Source of the DNA: a virus
Virus record (IMG/VR): IMGVR_UViG_3300020438_000051
Location: 1-55,330 of that record
DNA length: 55,330 nucleotides
Strand: one strand, 5' to 3'
This document shows positions 26,424 to 35,482 of the stretch, in pieces; position 1 is the first letter of the stretch, and every line of letters starts with the position of its first letter. Made by a program: the position numbers and the translations under genes. The notes under the pieces are model-generated. The model was not told the DNA's origin. It was given only the letters and a program-made list of their open reading frames with translations, and did not search any database.

Positions 26424-28205
26424 ATGGCTCAACTTAGAGTAGATAACATCACTAATCAGAATGATGACGGACCAGTAATCTTTGATAAGGGTATCGTTGC
26501 TTCTGCTGATAATCTTATACTAAAACCAGGTACAACATCTTTCAACCCTGCACAACTTGCTACCAACGTTGGCATTACCACCAACATTCAGATTGGTTTC
26601 AACCAAACGATGCAATTCAGTGGTATTGGTACCATTCGCATTCGTGAGGGTTCGGCAACCGGAACAATCACTACTTCATTTACTTGTGGTGTATCATCTG
26701 AAGCAAATTTTGTTGGTCAAACTCTTATTATCAATCCAAAGGATGATTTGGCTACTGGTCAAACTTACTTTGTTACCTTACCACCTGTTGGTATTGCAAA
26801 CACATTAGGTTCGTTCATTGAACCAGTTACTAATTATCAGTTCCAAACGGAATTTGTAGATTTTAATATTCAAGGTGGTGATTTTGAACAAGTAATTGTA
26901 TCACCTACATCACCAACTGGATATTATAAGTATAATGTCTTTACCAGTTCTGGTATTGCGACATTCCAATCACCATCAGCTTCAGCTGTAGACTTTGCTT
27001 ATGTAATGGTCGGTGGTGGTGGTGGTGGAGGTTCTGCACATTGTAGTTACTATGATCCAGGTGCCGGTGGCGGTGGTGCTGGTGGTTATGTAAAGAATTA
27101 CAATTCAAACAATTTACCAGCTAAAAACTACACTGTTTCTATCGGAGGTGGTGGTTCTGGTTGTTGGAGTTGGCCAACTGGAACAAGTGGAGCTCCACCA
27201 ACTACACCAAATGAATCGAAATCACCTAGCCCAGCTGTATATACTGTAATTCCATCACCTGGTGGCAATTCAACATTTGGACCTACACCAGTAGGAACAG
27301 TTATTGCATATGGTGGTGGAGCAGGTGGCCATGGTAGTATTCGTGGTAATCAACCTCCTTCTCCGGGTGATCCCAGTCAGGCTCCAATCAGGATTAAGTG
27401 GTGGAATACCACTATTCCATCGTCTATGCCACAACCGTCGAATCCAAACTGGTCACCGGCACCACTACCACCGTCTCCAACGAGTCAACCATACCCAACG
27501 ACAAACTGGAATGATAACCAATTGAATACCGGTGGAGCACCTGGTGGATCAGGTGGTGGTCATAGTATCTCTGCTTATTATCCAAGTTATCTTTATCAGT
27601 ATACATATACAAGAATAAACATTACAGGATGTAGTGGTGCATCATATCCGTCACCAAACCAACAAGGTTATCCTGGTGGTCCCGTTTATATGAATGGACA
27701 ATCTTCTATGTATGGTGCAGGTAGTGGTTCTGGTGGGGGTGGAGCCGGTGGTGCCGGTGGCGGTGGTGGTACTAACAATAACGATCTCTCGGGCCCAATT
27801 CCACCATCAGGAGGTGGAAATGGAAAAACTACTCCCGAATTCCCTGGTCCTGGAATGTCATTGATACCTGGATTCCCTGCTCCCTTTGTACAGGAATTAG
27901 GTCCAAATGGATATCTCGCTGGTGGTGGTGGCGGTAGTAGATACATGACAGGTCCGCCGACTGGCTGGCCTTCAGGACCTAACGTAGGTGGTAATGGTGG
28001 TGGTGGTAGAGGATTCCACTACGATCCCCAAACCCCAGGGACGTTTGCCACAAGAGGTGCAGAACACACTGGTTCTGGAGGCGGTGGCGGAAAGTCACCT
28101 GGTGGGCCCACTGGAATATATCCAACACCAGCACCTGGCCAATGGTTAGGTCAAAATGGTGGATCTGGAGTTATGATGTTCAGATATGCACACCCTGGTT
28201 CATAA
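26424..28205 (+). CDS. Polyglycine-rich tail adhesin, copy A
   Basis: The 593-aa protein starts MAQLRVDNITNQNDDGPVIF, the RVDxIxN...G.V.F attachment motif of cyanophage fibres. An Ig/bacterial-like domain lies at ~45-150. SPTSPTGYYKYNVFTSSGIATF then leads into a long Gly-rich region (~190-590) with Gly runs, Pro-rich spacers and a terminal GGSGVMMFRYAHPGS. This pattern resembles Gly_rich_2-type domains and the polyglycine-II tip of T4-like gp38 adhesins. It is clearly paralogous to the next gene. It has a strong Shine-Dalgarno (AAGGAGG). Host recognition is the inferred role. Confidence 0.75.
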   Translation: MAQLRVDNITNQNDDGPVIFDKGIVASADNLILKPGTTSFNPAQLATNVGITTNIQIGFNQTMQFSGIGTIRIREGSATGTITTSFTCGVSSEANFVGQTLIINPKDDLATGQTYFVTLPPVGIANTLGSFIEPVTNYQFQTEFVDFNIQGGDFEQVIVSPTSPTGYYKYNVFTSSGIATFQSPSASAVDFAYVMVGGGGGGGSAHCSYYDPGAGGGGAGGYVKNYNSNNLPAKNYTVSIGGGGSGCWSWPTGTSGAPPTTPNESKSPSPAVYTVIPSPGGNSTFGPTPVGTVIAYGGGAGGHGSIRGNQPPSPGDPSQAPIRIKWWNTTIPSSMPQPSNPNWSPAPLPPSPTSQPYPTTNWNDNQLNTGGAPGGSGGGHSISAYYPSYLYQYTYTRINITGCSGASYPSPNQQGYPGGPVYMNGQSSMYGAGSGSGGGGAGGAGGGGGTNNNDLSGPIPPSGGGNGKTTPEFPGPGMSLIPGFPAPFVQELGPNGYLAGGGGGSRYMTGPPTGWPSGPNVGGNGGGGRGFHYDPQTPGTFATRGAEHTGSGGGGGKSPGGPTGIYPTPAPGQWLGQNGGSGVMMFRYAHPGS

Positions 28206-28220
28206 TAAGGAGGTACCAAA

Positions 28221-29945
28221 ATGTCAGATTTAAGAGTTAATAGAGTAAGAAGCCTTAGTGGTGGTACCGTTGAATTTGTCGATGGTGTTAGTGGAAATGC
28301 AGATGGTCTTAGGTTTGCACCTAAGATCGTACAATATAGTCCACTTGCACTGTCAACAGATGTTCAGGTATCGACTAGTCAGTTTCAGTTTACATTTGAC
28401 CAACCTATAAAGTTTTACGGAACTGGTACTATTCAGATTATAAAATCATCTGATAGTTCTGTTTATGAATCATTTGCAATCACTAATGGTGGTACTGCAG
28501 GTGTGGGTGTTACTATTGCAAGTAATGTTCTCCAACTTGATACATCAGCTGGAAACTTTGAATTTTTCACCAATTACCATATCTCATTCCCAGGTGCTGG
28601 TATCGCGGGCACTTACAATGATCCCCTTGCCGCTCAAGATGGATATACATTTAGAACTGGTGTAACAGTCTTTGATGTTCAAGGTGGTGACTATGAACAA
28701 GTAATTGTATCACCTACATCACCAACTGGATATCACAAATATCACGTCTTTACCTCTTCGGGTATTGCTACATTTAGTGGACCCAGTACAGCTGCAGATG
28801 ACTTTGCTTACTTTATAATAGGTGGTGGCGGTGGTGGCGGTGGTACCTATTACTCCGGTGGTGGAGGAGGAGCTGGTGGGTATATCAAGAACTATAACTC
28901 AAACAATTTACCTGCAGGTAGCTATACTGTTACTATTGGAGCTGGTGGTCCTGGAACGTTTAATAATCCAGGTGGAACAACTGCTCCGCCAACAAGTCCG
29001 CCTAACACTCCCGGTACATGGCCAGTGCAAGCATCACCAGGTCAGAATTCATCATTCGGACCTACTCCAGTAGGTACAATTGTTGCTTACGGTGGTGGTC
29101 GTGGTGGCCTTGGCAGAGAGTTTGGTTATCCGTCACCAAGTTACCAGCGACCCTCTCAACAGAATCAATCTACACCAACATATCATCAAGCCGGACAACC
29201 TGGTGGATCAGGTGGTGGTGGCACATATGGTGTTTCGAGTCCATGGTCGCCTCCATCTTATAATCCAGGGTATGCAACTAGTCCTAATCCTAATTCTGGA
29301 AACTTTGCTGGTATTTTTGCTGGACAAGGAGTTTCATATCCGTCACCAAATCAACAAGGTTATCCTGGTGGAACTACATCAGTTAATCCCAGTCCTAGGT
29401 GGGGTGGATCTACCTATATGGGAGGAGGTGGCGGTGGTGCTGGTGGATCCGGTGGTACTGTAACTAACAGTCCTCCCCAAGGTCCAGCTGGACCAAATCC
29501 CAACCACAAGGCCGGTGGCGGTGGTGGAAGTGGTAAACCTAATCCTGAATTTCCTGGAACTCAACTGGCACTCATGTCAGTACCACTCACACTTACTAAT
29601 GAGATGGGCCCAGGAGGTGTAGTTGGAGGTGGTGGTGGCCCTGCAGTCTATGCTGACGCTAGTGCCAGTTGGCCACAGGGTCCAAATCAGTACTGGACAC
29701 CGAACAATTCCGCAAGAGGTGGTAATGGTGGAGGTGGTGATGGAGCTTATCAAACAAATCCTCCAAATCCTAATCCAACATTTATGGCGCAAGCTGGTTT
29801 TGAAAATACAGGTGGAGGCGGTGGTGGTGGATATACACCTGGTGGTCCTACTGGAGATCTTCAAACACCAGGTCCTGGCCAATGGTATGGTGTTCCAGGT
29901 GGATCTGGAGTTATGATGATCAGATACGCACACCCTGGTGCATAA
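28221..29945 (+). CDS. Polyglycine-rich tail adhesin, copy B
   Basis: The 574-aa paralogue of the preceding gene shares SPTSPTGYHKYHVFTSSGIATF, KNYNSNNLP, YPSPNQQGYPGG and the ending GGSGVMMIRYAHPGA. The N-terminal attachment segment (MSDLRVNRVRSLSGGTVEFVDG) and the Gly/Pro-rich tip loops differ most. That is the pattern expected if the scaffold is kept and the receptor-facing loops diversify. It has an AAGGAGG Shine-Dalgarno at 28206-28212. A tandem duplication followed by divergence explains the pair. Confidence 0.75.
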   Translation: MSDLRVNRVRSLSGGTVEFVDGVSGNADGLRFAPKIVQYSPLALSTDVQVSTSQFQFTFDQPIKFYGTGTIQIIKSSDSSVYESFAITNGGTAGVGVTIASNVLQLDTSAGNFEFFTNYHISFPGAGIAGTYNDPLAAQDGYTFRTGVTVFDVQGGDYEQVIVSPTSPTGYHKYHVFTSSGIATFSGPSTAADDFAYFIIGGGGGGGGTYYSGGGGGAGGYIKNYNSNNLPAGSYTVTIGAGGPGTFNNPGGTTAPPTSPPNTPGTWPVQASPGQNSSFGPTPVGTIVAYGGGRGGLGREFGYPSPSYQRPSQQNQSTPTYHQAGQPGGSGGGGTYGVSSPWSPPSYNPGYATSPNPNSGNFAGIFAGQGVSYPSPNQQGYPGGTTSVNPSPRWGGSTYMGGGGGGAGGSGGTVTNSPPQGPAGPNPNHKAGGGGGSGKPNPEFPGTQLALMSVPLTLTNEMGPGGVVGGGGGPAVYADASASWPQGPNQYWTPNNSARGGNGGGGDGAYQTNPPNPNPTFMAQAGFENTGGGGGGGYTPGGPTGDLQTPGPGQWYGVPGGSGVMMIRYAHPGA

Positions 29946-29951
29946 TAAATA
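29944..29951 (+). promoter_or_regulatory. Late promoter (AATAAATA)
   Basis: AATAAATA overlaps the end of adhesin copy B, 25 nt before the ATG at 29976. Confidence 0.65.
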
Positions 29952-29975
29952 TTACACAAAGAGGTTAAGTTTAAA

Positions 29976-30719
29976 ATGGCTCATTTTGCTGAATTAGATG
30001 ACAACAATATTGTTCAGCGCGTTATTGTTGTTTCAAATAAAAACACCAGTGACGGAAATGGTGTAGAGAGTGAAGATATTGGTGTTGCATTCTGTAAGAC
30101 TCTCTACGGATCCGACACTAATTGGAAACAATGTTCTTATTCGATGAAAATCAGAAGAGCGTTTCCTTCAACAGGAATGGTATACAGTTCTACACATGAT
30201 GCTTTTCATGATCCTTCTCCCTTTCCTTCTTGGGTTTTGGACTCTAATGCATTTTGGCAACCACCAAATGGAAATGATGAACCATCAATCACTGATGAAG
30301 ACCGCGAGTTAGGATATTTTTACTACTGGAATGAAACTGAACATCAGAAAGATTCTTCAACTGGGTGGTTTCTATTCACTCCACAACTTGTCACTATCAA
30401 TACACAACCTTCTCCCACAACTGTAAGTGTTTCTGTAGGATCTTCAGTAGATGTTAGTGCATCTGCTACTGTTTCTAAAGATAAAATGGAAGCAGCAATG
30501 CAGAGATTAGTAGTAGATATTGATGGTAATAATCCAACTTGGATTTATTTGGATTATTTGGGTACAATCGAAAGTGAAGATTTATCGTTAAGTGCAACAA
30601 TTAACACTGGAATTCTCACTGACACATCTCATTCTGGTGAGTATAGAATTGCATTCGCTCCACAAGAAAGTGGAGTTGTTGGATACACATCATCAGTTAC
30701 AATTACAGTTACGGATTGA
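29976..30719 (+). CDS. Structural protein of the MAHFAELDDNN type with C-terminal Ig-like domain
   Basis: The first ~120 residues (MAHFAELDDNNIVQRVIVV, GVAFCKTLYGSDTNWKQ, IRRAFPSTGMVYSSTHDAF) match a small structural-protein family frequent in marine phages. Residues ~135-247 form an Ig-like beta domain (VTINTQPSPTTVSVSVGSS... GYTSSVTITVTD). Its stop codon region doubles as the -35 box (TTGACC) of a sigma70-like promoter for the following oxygenases. A fibre or adhesin accessory role is likely. Confidence 0.65.
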   Translation: MAHFAELDDNNIVQRVIVVSNKNTSDGNGVESEDIGVAFCKTLYGSDTNWKQCSYSMKIRRAFPSTGMVYSSTHDAFHDPSPFPSWVLDSNAFWQPPNGNDEPSITDEDRELGYFYYWNETEHQKDSSTGWFLFTPQLVTINTQPSPTTVSVSVGSSVDVSASATVSKDKMEAAMQRLVVDIDGNNPTWIYLDYLGTIESEDLSLSATINTGILTDTSHSGEYRIAFAPQESGVVGYTSSVTITVTD

Positions 30720-30744
30720 CCTTCTATAATTGATGATATATAAT
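30716..30744 (+). promoter_or_regulatory. Sigma70-like promoter before the oxygenase trio
   Basis: TTGACC (30716-30721), a 17-nt spacer and TATAAT (30739-30744), i.e. 5/6 and 6/6 matches. Predicted start near 30751, about 18 nt before the ATG at 30769. Confidence 0.7.
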
Positions 30745-30768
30745 ACACCTGAATACATTATTGAATAG

Positions 30769-31389
30769 ATGGCATTTCAATCAGTATGGTATTATACGGA
30801 TATACCTGAAGAAGTGGTTGACCTGATCGAGAAAGACCTAACTGAGACATTTGATCCTCAGATGGGAGATTCTCGCCTCATGGGAGACGCACTGAACAAA
30901 GAAAAAAGAAACTCCAAAAACGCATGGGTTCCCACCAATCATTGGTTAGGTGGGTTTATGTGGCATTATATTTCTAGAGCAAATAGAGAAAACTTCTTAT
31001 ATGATCTGAGGTGTATTGATGGTGAATCAATGCAATACACTCAGTATGATGTTGGTCAATTCTATAGTTGGCATAATGATGCTGGTATTGCTGGAGCATA
31101 TAAACCAGCAACGGTTGGTAATAGAACGGAAGGACTTGCACAAGACTTTGTAAATGAGAATACTGAACTTGTAAGGAAGCTTTCTTTTGTCCTGCAACTA
31201 TCAGATCCTGATGATTATGAGGGTGGGAATCTTCAAATGTTAGATGAAGCTGGTAATAATTACTTTGCTCCAAGGAAAAGGGGAACTGTTATTCTCTTTG
31301 ATTCAAGAACGATGCATAGGGTTCTTCCTGTAAAATCTGGTCTTCGTAAGTCTATCGTTGGATGGACTGTCGGACCTCGTTGGAAGTGA
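30769..31389 (+). CDS. 2OG-Fe(II) oxygenase, prolyl-4-hydroxylase type
   Basis: The 206-aa protein has the prolyl-4-hydroxylase (P4Hc) layout: YDVGQFYSWHNDAG gives H102 and D104, RKLSFVLQLSDPDDYEGGNL is the conserved strand pair, DSRTMHRVLPV gives H183, and GLRKSIVGW gives the 2OG-binding R193 or K194. All key residues are present, so activity is plausible. Family members hydroxylate Pro in proteins or act on small molecules; the substrate is unknown. It is first in a three-gene oxygenase operon set between adhesin genes, with its own sigma70-like promoter. Confidence 0.85.
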   Translation: MAFQSVWYYTDIPEEVVDLIEKDLTETFDPQMGDSRLMGDALNKEKRNSKNAWVPTNHWLGGFMWHYISRANRENFLYDLRCIDGESMQYTQYDVGQFYSWHNDAGIAGAYKPATVGNRTEGLAQDFVNENTELVRKLSFVLQLSDPDDYEGGNLQMLDEAGNNYFAPRKRGTVILFDSRTMHRVLPVKSGLRKSIVGWTVGPRWK

Positions 31390-31396
31390 GGTAGAT

Positions 31397-32125
31397 ATGG
31401 CAGAACATATGACATTGGAACAACTTCAGTTCCAAGAGAGGGTTCATACTGGATCATCCTGGACAAGGAATGAACAGTTTGACAAAGATGGATATATTGT
31501 AGTTAAAGATCTGTGGGATCCAGAGGAATTAATTGTTCCTGTTCCAGAGATGAGGGGACAAATGAACTATTGGGGTAAGAAAGAAGATCAATTTAGTTTT
31601 GATCCTTTGGAAGGTCAAGTAGAAGGATCATTAGCTTGTTACACTCGTCCACAATATCGTCACATTCACATAGGTATTCGTCAGAAACTTGAGAAAGTAA
31701 TTGGTAGAAAATTATATAATACTTACTACTATGATCGTTTCTATTTTGCAGGACAGGGTCTTTCTTTACATGCGGATAGACCAGCTTGTGAGATTTCTGT
31801 AAGTGTTCACATCAATACCAATCTAGAAGAATGTTGGCCTCTGTGGATCAAGACACCTGATACATATTCCGAACCAAAGAATAGGGGTGAAATTGTTGAA
31901 TCAGGTGAGAAGAGATCAGTATGTCTGAATCCTGGTGATGGTATGATTTACAAAGGATGTGAGAGACCACACTGGAGAGAACCTTTAGTATCACGACATA
32001 CCGGTGATTACCTTATTCGTAAGTTGGGTCATAAAGATGACACTTTCTACCACCAAGTGTTCTTCCATTATGTTTTATCAGATGGAGAGAGATCACACTG
32101 TGCAAATGATATGGCTAAAGAATGA
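31397..32125 (+). CDS. 2OG-Fe(II) oxygenase-like protein
   Basis: I start at the ATG at 31397 (MAEHMTLEQL), which has GAGGT 4 nt upstream and follows the previous stop by 7 nt; an upstream in-frame start at 31358 would overlap. The 242-aa product has YYDRFYFAGQGLSLHADRP (H125, D127), CLNPGDGMIYKGCERPHWREP (H192, R194) and a C-terminal VFFHYVLSDG strand. This is the HxD...H pattern of a double-stranded beta-helix oxygenase, of a type seen in cyanophages. The 2OG-binding Arg is less certain. It sits between two other oxygenases, which suggests joint or sequential use. Confidence 0.7.
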   Translation: MAEHMTLEQLQFQERVHTGSSWTRNEQFDKDGYIVVKDLWDPEELIVPVPEMRGQMNYWGKKEDQFSFDPLEGQVEGSLACYTRPQYRHIHIGIRQKLEKVIGRKLYNTYYYDRFYFAGQGLSLHADRPACEISVSVHINTNLEECWPLWIKTPDTYSEPKNRGEIVESGEKRSVCLNPGDGMIYKGCERPHWREPLVSRHTGDYLIRKLGHKDDTFYHQVFFHYVLSDGERSHCANDMAKE

Positions 32126-32739
32126 TGAAAACTATTGACGAAATCTTTGACGATATTACTCTGATTGGTGAAACACCCAATCTTATATTCAAAACACAAC
32201 TACCTGATAAAATCTTTGATGAAGTCAAGTTGTGGATTGAACCAATGAGGAAGATTAAGGATGATCCATATGCTGAACTCCTTAATCATCGTAATGGCGG
32301 AACTGATCATAACTCATATCAGATAGCTGTCCCAAGATCAATGATTGATCATTCATTTTTCTATGGATATATTCTCCACTTTGGTCAGATTTATTTAAGA
32401 TCTATTTATCCATCTAACGAAACATTTAAAGATTTTAGATCTCGTGCGGTTCAACTTCGTAACTACTCTGGTCACTATGATGGATATGACTGTTGGTTGA
32501 ATTTCACATACAAGGGTGATGACAATCCTGTTCACAGTCATGCTGGATCATTGTCATCTATCATCTATATTAAAGATAAAGATTGTGAGCCAACACATTT
32601 TCCGTCAATAGGTTATGTGCATGAACCAAAAGAAGGAGAGATTTTATTGTTTCCTTCTCATTTAAATCACTATGTTGCAACAAAACAAACAGATTCAGAA
32701 AGAATCAGTGCTTCATTTAACCTTGATGTGTTTGGTTGA
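32122..32739 (+). CDS. 2OG-Fe(II) oxygenase (HxH type)
   Basis: The 205-aa protein has WLNFTYKGDDNPVHSHAGSL (H138, H140), FPSHLNHYV (H183) and SERISASFNLDVFG (R194), the motif order of the 2OG-FeII_Oxy_5/phage oxygenase group. ATG occurs at 32122 and 32125, and the first overlaps the upstream stop. It is third in the oxygenase operon. A late promoter for the following fibre genes begins at its stop codon. The substrate is unknown. Confidence 0.75.
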   Translation: MMKTIDEIFDDITLIGETPNLIFKTQLPDKIFDEVKLWIEPMRKIKDDPYAELLNHRNGGTDHNSYQIAVPRSMIDHSFFYGYILHFGQIYLRSIYPSNETFKDFRSRAVQLRNYSGHYDGYDCWLNFTYKGDDNPVHSHAGSLSSIIYIKDKDCEPTHFPSIGYVHEPKEGEILLFPSHLNHYVATKQTDSERISASFNLDVFG

Positions 32740-32745
32740 TAAATA
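32738..32745 (+). promoter_or_regulatory. Late promoter (GATAAATA)
   Basis: GATAAATA followed by ACTAAAAA, overlapping the stop of the third oxygenase, 19 nt before the ATG at 32764. Confidence 0.7.
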
Positions 32746-32763
32746 ACTAAAAATAGCAGTGCG

Positions 32764-33249
32764 ATGAGCAGAGCCAGAGAACTTGCTAGTTTAGCTAGTC
32801 CAGGTACATTTACAATAGATGTAGCGAATAGTAGAGTTGGTATTGCTAGCACAATGCCAAAATCAACATTAGACTGTGGAGGAGAGTTAACCTCCACTAC
32901 ACTAGAGGTTGCCAATTTTGCCCCAACTGATCTAGATGTTCCAGGGACAGTTACAGCTGGAACAATTACAGCTACTGGGACACTTACAGCTGGAATACTT
33001 ACAACTGGATCACTTACAGCATCTGGAACAATAACCGGCAACTATATTACCGGTAATGGGCATAACATTACCGGTATTTCTACGCTTAATATTACTGATT
33101 ATGGTAAAGATCTTGGTGGTGGTGGAGGTAGTGGTGGAGCTGTTTTCACAATTGGAGTAAGAACGGGAGTTGCAGTCACTTTTGGCATTTCTGGAGAAAC
33201 TTTCAATGTTTCCAATAGAGCTGGTGGAAATGTTCCCATCAATATTTGA
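32764..33249 (+). CDS. Short tail fibre protein (MSRARELASLA type)
   Basis: The 161-aa protein begins MSRARELASLASPGTFTID, a common attachment helix of cyanophage short fibres. A shaft follows with repeats of about 10 residues (AGTITATGTLTAGILTTGSLTASGT is a run of T-rich beta repeats), then GISTLNITD, a Gly-rich hinge (GGGGGSGG at ~119) and a 40-residue cap. It is short for a fibre, so it may be an adaptor for a longer tip. It has its own late promoter and a following late promoter at its stop. Confidence 0.65.
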   Translation: MSRARELASLASPGTFTIDVANSRVGIASTMPKSTLDCGGELTSTTLEVANFAPTDLDVPGTVTAGTITATGTLTAGILTTGSLTASGTITGNYITGNGHNITGISTLNITDYGKDLGGGGGSGGAVFTIGVRTGVAVTFGISGETFNVSNRAGGNVPINI

Positions 33250-33255
33250 TAAATA
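33248..33255 (+). promoter_or_regulatory. Late promoter (GATAAATA)
   Basis: GATAAATA at the stop of the upstream fibre gene, 24 nt before the ATG at 33279; ATAGGAG follows as the ribosome-binding region. Confidence 0.7.
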
Positions 33256-33278
33256 TCAACATAGGAGTTTAATTCAAA

Positions 33279-33839
33279 ATGGCTAATAGATTTCCACTCA
33301 TTGCCAATTCAAGTTCCAATCAAATTCAAGAACTTGCAAACGCAGACAATTTAGATTTAACTGGCAATAATATTGTTGGAGTGGTTGACATTGCTGCGGA
33401 TAGTGTAACTACTGATGAAGTTAAAGTTGTCGGTGGTGGCACTACATCATTAATCAAATCAACTAGTACTGGTATTCGGTTAGAGGATGTTGATAATGAT
33501 CCCATTGGTCTAGGAATTTCTTTTATTCCAATTACTTCTCCAGACGCTGATGGTCTTGTAACGACTACTAAGGCTAATCGATATTATTTTAGTAATACCT
33601 CTGCTGGTGTTATTACAGCACATCTTCCACATCCAGTTAATATAGGCGATTATGTAAGAATAAGTGATGCCTCTGGTACATTTAATACAAATAGTTTATT
33701 TATTGTACCAAACGACTCAGCTACCGGACCAGCAACGGTTATTCAAGGTGCTTTAACATCTTTGGAAGCAGATGTGCAGTACGCAACCGCTACTTTAACG
33801 TATACAGGCATTTCTTCAACAGGGTGGATGATTAAATGA
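33279..33839 (+). CDS. Tail fibre protein (MANRFPLI type)
   Basis: The 186-aa protein has the N-terminal module MANRFPLIANSSSNQIQELA followed by NLDLTGNNIVGVVDIAADS, an attachment segment recurring in cyanophage fibres. The C-terminal ~110 residues form a compact beta domain (YYFSNTSAGVITAHLP, IGDYVRISDASGTF, TYTGISSTGWMIK). The stop overlaps the next ATG (ATGA), which ties it translationally to the following TKLS-type adhesin. It is likely a fibre or adaptor. Confidence 0.65.
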   Translation: MANRFPLIANSSSNQIQELANADNLDLTGNNIVGVVDIAADSVTTDEVKVVGGGTTSLIKSTSTGIRLEDVDNDPIGLGISFIPITSPDADGLVTTTKANRYYFSNTSAGVITAHLPHPVNIGDYVRISDASGTFNTNSLFIVPNDSATGPATVIQGALTSLEADVQYATATLTYTGISSTGWMIK

Positions 33840-35218
33840 CAAAACTATCAGAAATTAGAGGATTTGGTGCTTCTGGATCATCAGGTGGTGGTGGTAGCGG
33901 ATATACTGGAGCAAGCCCTGTTCTTGATAGTTATAGCACCAATCTTCAAGATGGTGGTTATAACTTACAGATAACAAACCTTGATGCTTATGCTCAAGCT
34001 GTTAGAATTAGAGGTCTTGACACATCTACCAAAGCATATTTTGGAATGAATATGATGACGAAAAATAGTGGCACATATGGAAGTGGAAATGCTGCTCATA
34101 CATTTGTACTGTTCTCTGTGAATCAAACAACTGGTGCCATTACTAGAGAAAATATAACTAACGTATATCAAACATCACAGCAAAGTGATTATTCTACATT
34201 CAGTAGATGTTCTGATGAATGGACTGGAAGATATTGTTATTCTGGCAATCTCCCAAACAGTGGTAGCACTGGTCACAACTATGGTTATGATGCTGTACTA
34301 ATATACAATACTAGTGGTTCTTCAAGTTCATCCAGAGCTTCAAACAATACTTTTTATCCACAAGGAAATAGTTCTAATATCAATTATGTAGCACCAAATG
34401 AACGTAGAATTGGTGGGGCAGTCAATCAGAACCTCACTGTATATGCGGGCAGTAACAGTAAGGCTGCTCCTTGTGAATTCAAATTCAGTTATAGTTCTAG
34501 TTCTTTGAGCATGACCAATACTCAATATCAAGCTTTTACTACTTCTACTACATCTACCAATTATGGAGTAAATGGTTTTTGGCAGTGGGATCCAAATTAC
34601 ACACAACCATATTATAGTAACTTTTTATCTGTAAGTGAAGGTTTATATGGTAAAGTAAGAACCAGTGGTAGTTGGACCAATGCAAGATCTTCAATGGGTC
34701 TACAAGAAACTAGATATTTTTTCCACCTTTCTAGTGGTAACGTGGTATTTTGGGATGCTGGTACAGTTTACAAAATTGATACTAGTGGAACTTTCACAGC
34801 GTTAACTGATGGATCTCAATCAGTACTATCATTGGCTAGAGCTGGATCGTATAAAGCAGTTACATTCTGTTGGAATATAGGACAAGATGAGTGGTTACAA
34901 CACTATCCAGGTGGTAAATTTATGAAATTTAAATTTGACCCCAACACTTGTGTAGTAACTTCATCAAATATTTTAGAAGTCTCTAAATTAATTGGTTATG
35001 ACAACCAGTACCAGTATAAAACTGGATTATTTTCAAGTTTTTCAGTGGGTACAATTAACTACTCTTCTCAAATGTTTACATTTGGAAATGAGAATAGTAA
35101 TGGTCCTGGTTATGGTCAGAAGAAACTGGTCTGGATGGGAGCGAGCGACGCTGACAATAAGATTTATGTAAAATCGTATGATATGACAAATATAATTAAT
35201 CAACTCGTATACAGTTAA
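33836..35218 (+). CDS. Tail fibre/adhesin, TKLSEIRGF type, copy 1
   Basis: The 460-aa protein begins MTKLSEIRGFGASGSSGGGG, a short attachment peptide with Gly hinge, almost the same as the start of the protein at 35508. The body is Ser/Tyr/Asn-rich beta sequence with few charges, in a repeating pattern suggestive of a beta-propeller-like or beta-sandwich adhesin (WTGRYCYSGNLPNSG, GNVVFWDAGTVYKID, LASGSYKAVTF-like strand LARAGSYKAVTFCW). No enzyme motif is seen. A small chaperone-like gene follows 12 nt later. Receptor binding is inferred. Confidence 0.65.
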   Translation: MTKLSEIRGFGASGSSGGGGSGYTGASPVLDSYSTNLQDGGYNLQITNLDAYAQAVRIRGLDTSTKAYFGMNMMTKNSGTYGSGNAAHTFVLFSVNQTTGAITRENITNVYQTSQQSDYSTFSRCSDEWTGRYCYSGNLPNSGSTGHNYGYDAVLIYNTSGSSSSSRASNNTFYPQGNSSNINYVAPNERRIGGAVNQNLTVYAGSNSKAAPCEFKFSYSSSSLSMTNTQYQAFTTSTTSTNYGVNGFWQWDPNYTQPYYSNFLSVSEGLYGKVRTSGSWTNARSSMGLQETRYFFHLSSGNVVFWDAGTVYKIDTSGTFTALTDGSQSVLSLARAGSYKAVTFCWNIGQDEWLQHYPGGKFMKFKFDPNTCVVTSSNILEVSKLIGYDNQYQYKTGLFSSFSVGTINYSSQMFTFGNENSNGPGYGQKKLVWMGASDADNKIYVKSYDMTNIINQLVYS

Positions 35219-35230
35219 TAGGAGAAACCA

Positions 35231-35482
35231 ATGGCTTATAGTAATCTTTCAGATTTAAGAGCAGCAAGAGATGCCGCATTAAAAGATAGTGACTTTTGGG
35301 TATTGCCTGATTCACCAATTAACCCAGAGTTTAGAGAAGTATCAGATACTGCTATCAAACTTTATAGACAACAACTTCGTGATATTACAGTGGGGGTAAC
35401 TGACACAAAGTCAGAGTCCGAGGGTACATCTTTAACTTTTGTAGAAGATGTCGAGTTACCATCATTAGTGTTTCCATACTAA
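35231..35482 (+). CDS. Tail fibre assembly chaperone-like protein, copy 1
   Basis: The 83-aa protein (MAYSNLSDLRAARDAALKDSDFWVLPDSPI... IKLYRQQLRDIT) matches the pattern LRxxRdxxLxxtDWxxxxDsp...YRqxLRdi of small phage tail assembly chaperones (Phage_tail_APC-like, also near many fibre genes). It has a GGAG ribosome-binding site and follows the TKLS adhesin. A second such gene follows the second TKLS adhesin. It probably helps fold or trimerise its fibre. The call rests on motif and position. Confidence 0.65.
   Translation: MAYSNLSDLRAARDAALKDSDFWVLPDSPINPEFREVSDTAIKLYRQQLRDITVGVTDTKSESEGTSLTFVEDVELPSLVFPY

Noticed and set aside
27000-29900. GGTGGT-rich stretches as microsatellites or a CRISPR-like array
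   Set aside because: They are in frame and code for Gly-rich adhesin domains; spacing is irregular and there are no spacers.
31358-31396. Upstream start for the second oxygenase of the trio
   Set aside because: It falls inside the preceding gene; ATG 31397 has GAGGT at proper distance.
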